In this document: positions 58,232 to 64,000 of the stretch, piece by piece | How the letters are laid out: each line of letters starts with the position of its first letter | Position numbering within the stretch: the stretch's first letter is position 1 | Origin: Modestobacter excelsi | Lineage (GTDB): Bacteria; Actinomycetota; Actinomycetes; Mycobacteriales; Geodermatophilaceae | DNA length: 64,000 nucleotides | Assembly (NCBI RefSeq): GCF_005930495.1 | Contig: NZ_SJEX01000006.1 | Coordinates: forward strand, 59,366 to 123,365 | Direction: 5' to 3' | Notes under the pieces: generated by a model | The model's input: the letters and a program-made list of their open reading frames with translations, nothing else | Told to the model about the DNA's origin: nothing | The model's database searches: none | Translations under genes and position numbers: made by a program

Positions 58232-60850
58232 TCATCCCTCAACGGCCTCCTGACTGGACGGCGCCGGACTCGACGCCGCCGGACTCGACGCCGCCGGACT
58301 CGACGCCGCCGGACTAGACGGCGCCTGACGCGCCTGACTCGACGGCACCTGACTGGCCGGCGCCGGACTCGACGCCGCCGGACTCGACGCCGCCGGACTC
58401 GACGGCGCCGGACTCGACGCCGCCGGACTCGACGCCGCCGGACTCGACGCCGCCGGACTCGACGCCGCCGGACTCGACGGCACCGGACTCGACGGCACCG
58501 GACTCGACGGCACCGGACTCGACGGCACCGGACTCGACGCCGCCGGACTCGACGGCACCGGACTCGACGGCACCGGACTCGACGGCACCGGACTCGACGG
58601 CACCGGACTCGACGGCACCGGACTCGACGGCACCGGACTCGACGGCAACGGACTCGACGGCAACGGACTCGACGGCACCGGACTCGACGGCGCCGATGCC
58701 CGTTCGGCCCCAGACGAGACAGCGACCGACGGACCTGACGGCTGCGAGGTGGGCGGAGTGCTCCCTCCACTCCCTGATCCGGAGGTCTCACCGGTCGGGT
58801 CGCCCGGTTCGACCCGCGTGCTGGACTTCGTTGGTCCGATCGAGGATTCATCCGCCGTTCTCGGCGACGACGGCTCCGGCTCGGGCGCATCCGACATCGC
58901 ACGGGCGGCTTCGGTCTCGGCGGGTGGGGCGGGGTGGTCCTCCTCGCCCTGAGTCCCCCGTGGCCGGGCGATCACGACGTCGTTGTCCGGCACTGCATCG
59001 CCGTCCGGGAGCACGAGGACGAACTCGGAGAGCGGCGCGGCCGCCGGCTGGATCACCGTCACCCTCTCGGCTGAGAAGCCCGCCCAAGGTGATGAATCCA
59101 CCTCGTAGCTCGTCACGGGCTCGTGGTCTGGTGGTCTCAAGGGATTCCCGCACGCACATCGGACCCGCGGGGTGCCCCGCTCGTCGATCAGGACCGCCGT
59201 TCCGGCTTGCAGGATGGACTGGAGCGGTAAGGCGCTCCCATCGCGGTAGTCGTGGTTGGTGACTGCCGTGTCGGTGCGGAGTGTCACGGGTGTGAGCCCG
59301 CCGAGGTACTCACGAATCCCACTGGGCTGGATGCCCTGGATGCTCGCCCAAGCCCGCGCCTGAGACGGATGGGTCTCCAGGAACGTCGCGATGGCGAGCG
59401 TGTCGCAGGTGTTGGCGTTGGCACCGCCGTAGATGCCCGGGTTGTCCCCGGTCACGGTGCCGTCCGGCGTCTCGATGGGCGGCTGTCCGCTGTCTGCGCC
59501 GCTGGCGTCCGGGGTGAAAGGCGCAGGGCCGGTCACGTCCGCCGGCTCGGCTCGCACCACAGCGGTACTGGAGGACCCGAGCACGACCACGGCCGTCACC
59601 ACCAGCGCGACGGCGAGGAACAGGACGCCGGCGGCCGCCAGCCCGGGCGAGAGTCCGAGCGCCCCGAAGAAGCTCGTCGGAGGAGGCTGTCGCCGCGGTC
59701 TCGCGACGGTCGCCACGGACGCGCCGGTCGAGGCAGGGGTGATGTCGCCCGAACCTGAGCCTGCGTCAGCAGGCGGCAGGGGCGCGGGTTCCGGGGCGAC
59801 GTACGGGACCTCAATCGGCGGCGGCGGGGGCAGCACGCCACCGGGCACACCGATCGGTTCACGCTCGGAGCCGGAACCAGCCGTCGGTGTTCCGTGCAAC
59901 CGCGTGTGACGCTGCTCGGACTTCGTCACCCAGTCGTACTCGGTGATGACGATCCGTCGATTGCCGGCCAAGACGGCCTCGAGGTCCATCTCGGACTTCC
60001 AGGCGGGGTCGCAGCAGGCACGCAACTGGCCGGCGACCCGGTCCACGTCGGAGTCCTGGAGGACTGCGAGCTGCTGCCAGACGGGGGTCTCGAAGGGTGC
60101 GGTGAAGTCCCGGTGGCTGAAGATCAGGTTGTCCTCGTTGTAGAGCTCCCAAGGACGTGCGCTGCGCGACAGAGCGAGCAGTGACAGGTAGATGACCAGC
60201 GCCGGGAAGGTGTCCATCCACGGACCCCACCGGTCACCCGCGCGCTGGTAGTTGCGGTGCCCGCTCTCGATCGGTGGCCTCTTCCCCTCGAACGAGCGGA
60301 TCCACGCGCAGTCGAAGTCGACCAGCCGCAAGGTGCCGTGCTCGTCCACGAGCACGTTGCCGTGCTGCAGATCGCCATGTGCGAACCACGCGGCCTGCAT
60401 CCGCTTGATGAGGTCACGCCACAGGCCGGCCAGAGCCGCGATCGCCTGGAGGTCCCCCTGCTGCACGAGGTGGTCCGCATACCGGTCCAGGGTCCGGCCT
60501 TCGACCCACTGCATGCGGATCATCGGGAACTGCCGCTCGCCGATCCGGATCGCGTTGTCCGCCCACTCTGCCAGGGCGACGTTCGGCCCCAGGCCCGAGT
60601 CCCGGAGATGCCCACCGAGAGCCGTGTAGCGCTCCCGGCTCGACACGTCCTCCCTGATGAAGAAGCGCAGAGCCTGGGGCTCACCGGCCACGTACGCCTT
60701 GAAGACGACGGCGGTGCTCCCTGAGGCGGGCATCGGAATCCCGAGCAACGGGTGCACCTCGAAGCGGGCCTGCTGCAAGCTCTCCTCGGCGAAGACGTCC
60801 GCGGGGTGCTGAACGGCTCGCACGTAGTCGTCCGCGCTGGGGTACTCCAT
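58232..60850 (-). CDS. TerY-P type Ser/Thr kinase with TM segment, DUF6777-like domain and SSP-repeat tail
   Basis: An 872-residue protein. The kinase domain (residues 30-290) has the catalytic loop HGDLQHGNVLV near 155 and DFD in place of DFG; the usual beta-3 lysine reads Arg (ALRFF). A proline-rich linker leads to one membrane helix near 403-425 (LFLAVALVVTAVVVLG), then an outer DUF6777-like domain (DTLAIATFLETHPSQARAW, YLGGLTPVTL, CACGNPLRPPDHEPV). The tail repeats five-residue units (VPSSP, AASSP). ATG 60850 overlaps the PP2C stop (TGATG); GTG 60859 is an alternative start. With PP2C and vWA genes it forms a TerY-P-like triad. Confidence 0.83.
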   Translation of the reverse strand: MEYPSADDYVRAVQHPADVFAEESLQQARFEVHPLLGIPMPASGSTAVVFKAYVAGEPQALRFFIREDVSSRERYTALGGHLRDSGLGPNVALAEWADNAIRIGERQFPMIRMQWVEGRTLDRYADHLVQQGDLQAIAALAGLWRDLIKRMQAAWFAHGDLQHGNVLVDEHGTLRLVDFDCAWIRSFEGKRPPIESGHRNYQRAGDRWGPWMDTFPALVIYLSLLALSRSARPWELYNEDNLIFSHRDFTAPFETPVWQQLAVLQDSDVDRVAGQLRACCDPAWKSEMDLEAVLAGNRRIVITEYDWVTKSEQRHTRLHGTPTAGSGSEREPIGVPGGVLPPPPPIEVPYVAPEPAPLPPADAGSGSGDITPASTGASVATVARPRRQPPPTSFFGALGLSPGLAAAGVLFLAVALVVTAVVVLGSSSTAVVRAEPADVTGPAPFTPDASGADSGQPPIETPDGTVTGDNPGIYGGANANTCDTLAIATFLETHPSQARAWASIQGIQPSGIREYLGGLTPVTLRTDTAVTNHDYRDGSALPLQSILQAGTAVLIDERGTPRVRCACGNPLRPPDHEPVTSYEVDSSPWAGFSAERVTVIQPAAAPLSEFVLVLPDGDAVPDNDVVIARPRGTQGEEDHPAPPAETEAARAMSDAPEPEPSSPRTADESSIGPTKSSTRVEPGDPTGETSGSGSGGSTPPTSQPSGPSVAVSSGAERASAPSSPVPSSPLPSSPLPSSPVPSSPVPSSPVPSSPVPSSPVPSSPVPSSPAASSPVPSSPVPSSPVPSSPVPSSPAASSPAASSPAASSPAASSPAPSSPAASSPAASSPAPASQVPSSQARQAPSSPAASSPAASSPAASSPAPSSQEAVEG
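58253..58692. repeat. 15-base tandem repeat array within the kinase gene
   Basis: About 28 units of a 15-base repeat (GACTCGACGGCACCG and GACTCGACGCCGCCG variants) encode the SSP tail. Units are a multiple of three, so copy changes keep the frame. The two variants occur in blocks, as expected from slippage or unequal exchange. A short interruption lies near 58320-58370. Confidence 0.9.
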
Positions 60851-61650
60851 CACAGACACACCACCACGAGCTCGGGGTCCGATTCACTGACGAGGATCCG
60901 CATCAGGGTCACGTCGTCGTTCTTCATGACGCCGGCAACCCTGCTGTCGGCGACGAACTGGGCGAAGACGTCGGGATGCGAGAGGTGGGACAGGAAGTCC
61001 CAGACGCGGCCGTCGCCCTCGAGTTGGCGCGTCCGGAGGATCCATTCCGCCAGCGCGTCGGTGGCGAGGAACAACTCGTCGTCCGACTGGAGTCCGTGAT
61101 TGGCCGACGTCAGCTGTTGCATCATCAGCGGAAGGGCCGCCGGCCTTGTGTCAACGCCGTCGGGATGGAGTCCGAAGTCGTCCGGGGCAAGCGGCGGGAA
61201 GTGCACGAGCAGGGCACCTCGCCGGACGTGGAAGAGGACTGTATCGCCGAGTGCGACCGCCCGCCACCAGGGCGCGGGTCCGTCGGCGTCCCTGATCTCG
61301 CACCCGAGCAGGGTGGCGAACGAGCCGTCGGCGAACGCGTGTTCTTCGAAGATGGTGCCGAACGTCTGCGGAGCGGCCGCGACCCAGGCCTGCTGGACGG
61401 CCGTGAACCACCGCAGCATCGATGGAGGATCCAGTTCCGGCGCGTCCCCGTCCTGGTCGGTGAAGGAGGTGACCAGGTGGTCGACCCAGCGGATGGCGTC
61501 ATATGCCTCGGTGGCACCATCGGCGAGCACGAATCGGGGATTGCGGCCGCGACCCACGTCCCCGACGTCTCCCATGGCGCCGTCCTCCCACTCGTGGGGG
61601 TGGCTGCCGTCCTTCTGGAGCCAGAAGGTCACCATCCGCGTGTTGAACAT
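60850..61650 (-). CDS. PP2C-like protein phosphatase of the TerY-P triad
   Basis: A 266-residue PP2C-superfamily protein. Metal-binding motifs are visible: Asp in RFVLADGATEAYDAIRW near residue 43, GDTVLFHVRRGALL, Asp in DDELFLATDALAEWIL, and NDDVTLMRILV at the C-terminus. It should remove phosphate from the partner kinase's targets. ATG 61650 has GAGG upstream, nine bases after the vWA gene, and its stop overlaps the kinase ATG. Gene order vWA-PP2C-kinase is that of the TerY-P module. Confidence 0.83.
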   Translation of the reverse strand: MFNTRMVTFWLQKDGSHPHEWEDGAMGDVGDVGRGRNPRFVLADGATEAYDAIRWVDHLVTSFTDQDGDAPELDPPSMLRWFTAVQQAWVAAAPQTFGTIFEEHAFADGSFATLLGCEIRDADGPAPWWRAVALGDTVLFHVRRGALLVHFPPLAPDDFGLHPDGVDTRPAALPLMMQQLTSANHGLQSDDELFLATDALAEWILRTRQLEGDGRVWDFLSHLSHPDVFAQFVADSRVAGVMKNDDVTLMRILVSESDPELVVVCL

Positions 61651-61659
61651 CGCCGGGCC

Positions 61660-62514
61660 TCATCGGCCTGGGAGCTCGGCCGCACGCGTACCGATCTCGA
61701 GGAACTTGACCAGTGCCTCGAGGTCGGCGTTGAAGCACATCGCCCGGGCCCCGGGGAGGACCGCCACGCCGGCTGCCTGGGCGTTGCGGACCATCGGCGC
61801 AGGAAGTGGACTGCTCATGTCGAACAACTGCGGGCCGGGGTCGGGGAAGTGGTGCCCACTCGTGGGGAAGAAGGCCGGTTCCCCCTCGGAGGACAGGAAG
61901 ACGTTGAAAAGCAGGGTCGGTCCATCGAGCGTTTCGACCGTCTCCAGCCGCTTGGCCCATTCAGCCAGTTCGGCTCCTTCGTACGGGCTGTCCGTCACCA
62001 GGCCGTCGGTGATGTTGATGACGATGGGCGGGAACGACTCCGGGTGGTCTTCGACCCATTCGAAGACATGCCCCCCGGCGACCGCAATCGCCTCGCACAT
62101 CGGTGTCCTGTACCCGTACACCGGCTCCACCCAGATGGGCATCTTCGTGGTCGCCGCCATGGCGTCCACGGAGGGCTCCTCGCGGATCGCCAGCGGTGCG
62201 CCCGCCAACTCCGACAGCGGGATGATGCCTCGACCGGCGAGCCTGCCCCCGAATGCGGACTCGACGCCCTCCCCGCCTTCCATCGGCCGTGCCCCGTACC
62301 CGAGCACGAGAACGTGGAAGTAGTCGCGGACGGCGCCGCCGACCTCTTTCGTGGCCTTGATGCACAGGTCGAAGAGGAGGCGGTTGATGGCTCGGGCTGC
62401 TCCATCAGCGAGCGTCATCCCCGAACTCCGCCATGGCAACCCCATCGATTCCGACCTGTCGAGCAGGATCACGATGCAGCCCGGGTTCTGGCGGGAGAAC
62501 GTGTGGTCGTACAT
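61660..62514 (-). CDS. terY: TerY-like von Willebrand factor A domain protein
   Basis: A 284-residue vWA protein. The metal-ion-dependent adhesion site is intact: DRSESM near residue 18, the Thr in YRTPMCEAI and the Asp in VINITDGLVTD. TerY-type vWA proteins bind metals and partner with a PP2C phosphatase and kinase in a proposed sensing module related to tellurium-resistance systems. ATG 62514 follows GGAGG by six bases. It lies 13 bases after the zinc-ribbon gene, in one operon. Confidence 0.82.
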   Translation of the reverse strand: MYDHTFSRQNPGCIVILLDRSESMGLPWRSSGMTLADGAARAINRLLFDLCIKATKEVGGAVRDYFHVLVLGYGARPMEGGEGVESAFGGRLAGRGIIPLSELAGAPLAIREEPSVDAMAATTKMPIWVEPVYGYRTPMCEAIAVAGGHVFEWVEDHPESFPPIVINITDGLVTDSPYEGAELAEWAKRLETVETLDGPTLLFNVFLSSEGEPAFFPTSGHHFPDPGPQLFDMSSPLPAPMVRNAQAAGVAVLPGARAMCFNADLEALVKFLEIGTRAAELPGR

Positions 62515-62527
62515 CAGTGGCCTCCGG

Positions 62528-63259
62528 TCAGGTCTCGGCTGCGCCAGTGGCATCGGTGAGACGCCGACGTGGGTCGATCCGCGTCGGCGGCCATGGCTGT
62601 CCAGATCGCCAGCTCCAGCCGAACTCGCACGTCCGGCAGCCGAACCGGTACCCCGAAAGGGCTGCCTCCGCGGTGAGACGGAACCCGCCGCAGCGCGGAC
62701 ACTGCGCGATGAGCGATGTCCGGAGGTACGAGCTCAACTCCCGGGAGCGAGTGTGTCGCGCTGCTGCGGTGTCCTTTGGATCCACGGGCCCGGTTCCCCC
62801 TCCCCGCCACCGGTCGCTCGGTACCGGGAGCACGAGGTGCAGGTGCTCACTTCCCGGCTCCGGGGGCAGCCGGTCCTCGACCGGGTCCTCGACCGGGTCC
62901 TCGACCGGGTGCCCGGCGGGCTCGGCGGGCTCGGCGGGCTCGGCGGGCTCGGCGACATGGCGGGCCGCTAGAACGACTGCCGGGTCGGCCGTCACGCCGC
63001 AGGCCATAGCCTCCGCAGGGTCCTCCGCGTGCCGTCTCCGGTCCCGGTCTCGGTCCCGGGCTACCTCAAAGCGTCTTGCTCTGGCCAGGACGATGCCGGC
63101 GAGCGCCGTCAGGGCCAGTCCACCCAGGAGGACCGGCATGCTGGGGAACCAGACCGAGCGGACCACCGTGACGCCCAGCGCTCCGCCGGCTGCGACCGCA
63201 ATTACGCTGGCCGCAGACAGCAGGAGGGTGGGCGACGGGCGGTCCCGGGACGTGGTCAT
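62528..63259 (-). CDS. Membrane protein with C-terminal zinc ribbon
   Basis: A 243-residue protein. Two membrane helices near residues 12-32 and 40-60, a charged linker with acidic repeats (EPAEPAEPAEP, VEDPVEDPVED), then a zinc ribbon formed by CPRCGG near residue 187 and CRTCEFGW near 207. The repeats are short direct DNA repeats at 62877-62950. No family is recognised. Position directly before the TerY-like gene suggests it is part of the same signalling complex, perhaps its membrane anchor. Confidence 0.72.
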   Translation of the reverse strand: MTTSRDRPSPTLLLSAASVIAVAAGGALGVTVVRSVWFPSMPVLLGGLALTALAGIVLARARRFEVARDRDRDRRRHAEDPAEAMACGVTADPAVVLAARHVAEPAEPAEPAEPAGHPVEDPVEDPVEDRLPPEPGSEHLHLVLPVPSDRWRGGGTGPVDPKDTAAARHTRSRELSSYLRTSLIAQCPRCGGFRLTAEAALSGYRFGCRTCEFGWSWRSGQPWPPTRIDPRRRLTDATGAAET

Positions 63260-63355
63260 CTGCTCGTCACGTGCACCCGGCCGGCGTCACCTGGACCGGA
63301 CGGCGATCGAACGCCCGGGGACGACGCCAGGGCGCGGGAGGGTGCTCGAACATCG

Positions 63356-64000
63356 TCAGGGATGACCGATCTCGCGGATGCGCTCGTCCCGGAGCTCGGC
63401 GCAGAGACGGTAGAAGCGGTTGGCCAGCGTCATGCGCCGCCGGTCGATGAAGATGAACACGGACAGGCCCTCACGGACCCAGAGCACGAGCCCGCTCTTC
63501 ACGAAGCGGTAGGTCAGCTTCAGCACGACGGGCACGAGGACCAGCACGACCGCGAGGACCAGCAACGTGACGACTGCCGACACGAACGTCCCTCCTGTCC
63601 CCACCAGCACTGCCCGTCCCAGGGCCGCGTACGTGAGCCAGTACGCGAGCACGATCGCCGATGGGATCAGGACCCACAGCACGGCGGGCAGGTACAGCTT
63701 CAGCCGCGATGGCTGGGAGACCACCGAACCGTTGATGTACTCCAGTGAGCCGTCTTGGTAGGTCACGGCACCGAAGAGCCCGATCTTGAGCGAGGCGACG
63801 CGCTCGGTCGTGACCGCGGCGAAGCTGTGTGTGCCGATTCCCCACAAGCCCATGACGCCCATGTAACGGGTCTCGACGATGTCTTCGCCGGACGGGATGA
63901 ACTGCGCGAAGAGGATCTCCAGCGCCCTCCCGTCGTCGGCCTTGGCCCGGGCCAGGACGCCCTCTGCGAGGGGCTGTGCGGCGGCGGGGTGCTGTGGGGC
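63356..64000 (-). CDS. Membrane protein, N-terminus beyond the window
   Basis: A partial frame of about 214 codons that enters from the right edge. The visible part starts in a helical stretch (ILFAQFIPSGEDIVETRY), then a beta-rich domain like bacterial PH domains (SFAAVTTERVASLKIGLFGAVTYQDGSLEY), then two membrane segments (VLWVLIPSAIVLAYWLTY and VVTLLVLAVVLVLVPVVL) and a basic C-terminal region. No family is assigned. It is the first visible gene of the minus-strand set leading to the TerY-P triad, 96 bases before the zinc-ribbon gene. Confidence 0.7.
   Translation of the reverse strand, partial: APQHPAAAQPLAEGVLARAKADDGRALEILFAQFIPSGEDIVETRYMGVMGLWGIGTHSFAAVTTERVASLKIGLFGAVTYQDGSLEYINGSVVSQPSRLKLYLPAVLWVLIPSAIVLAYWLTYAALGRAVLVGTGGTFVSAVVTLLVLAVVLVLVPVVLKLTYRFVKSGLVLWVREGLSVFIFIDRRRMTLANRFYRLCAELRDERIREIGHP

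Noticed and set aside
58253..58692. Regular repeats resembling a CRISPR array
   Set aside because: The units are 15 bases with no spacers and lie in frame in the kinase gene as SSP codons; no cas genes are present.

Overview
This is a GC-rich (roughly 70% or more) actinobacterial chromosome segment. MshC (mycothiol biosynthesis), a mycothiol-dependent-isomerase-type protein, an IdeR-like iron box, SCO1664/DUF3090 family proteins and many leaderless GTG starts behind TANNNT -10 boxes point to the Actinomycetes. The protein set looks like Geodermatophilaceae (Blastococcus/Geodermatophilus/Modestobacter); that is inference from recall, not a search.

Core region, 1-21.6 kb. Dense, intact housekeeping genes: metH (running off the left edge), a PAC2 protein, dgt-mshC, argG behind tandem ARG boxes, the SCO1664/DUF3090/histidine-phosphatase trio, uppP, an aldo/keto reductase coupled to a RecD-like helicase, an iron-box-controlled DUF2470 gene divergent from rpsD, and an M20 peptidase-SDR-quinone reductase run. 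The order metH, PAC2, mshC, trio, uppP, M20 resembles, from memory, the Rv2124c-Rv2141c region of Mycobacterium tuberculosis. The core ends at tRNA-Leu(GAG).

Island A, about 21.6-52.1 kb. Starting at the tRNA 3' end there is att-like sequence and an integrase 3' remnant, then accessory cargo. The coherent part (22.2-33.7 kb) looks like a nucleoside uptake and catabolism locus: MtnA-type isomerase, BMP/ABC importer, two SDRs, a GntR/UTRA regulator, and a tightly overlapping operon of a second MtnA-like isomerase, a nucleoside phosphorylase and a class II aldolase. That enzyme order is that of the DHAP shunt. Three matching palindromes suggest GntR control of all three transcription units. Further cargo includes an AMP-forming ligase, creatininase-family amidohydrolase, frameshifted RidA, hydrolases, an amidase, two paralogous M23-type lipoproteins and an ECF41 sigma factor with a textbook ECF41 promoter. 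Pseudogenes and single-base frameshifts are common here.

Island B, 52.1 kb to the right edge. A second att-like copy precedes a tyrosine integrase gene broken by an IS481-family element, an IS3 orfA scrap and a frameshift. Behind it stand two predicted conflict/signalling modules. One is a nucleotide-hydrolase-like/TPR protein (DRHyd-TPR-S type, related to the ASK signalosome scaffold) divergent from a SLOG-patatin phospholipase. The other is a TerY-P-like set: vWA protein, PP2C-like phosphatase and a membrane-anchored Ser/Thr kinase with a long SSP-repeat tail, together with a zinc-ribbon membrane protein and a membrane protein cut by the window edge. Island B looks like a defence or stress-signalling island next to older metabolic cargo at the same tRNA gene.
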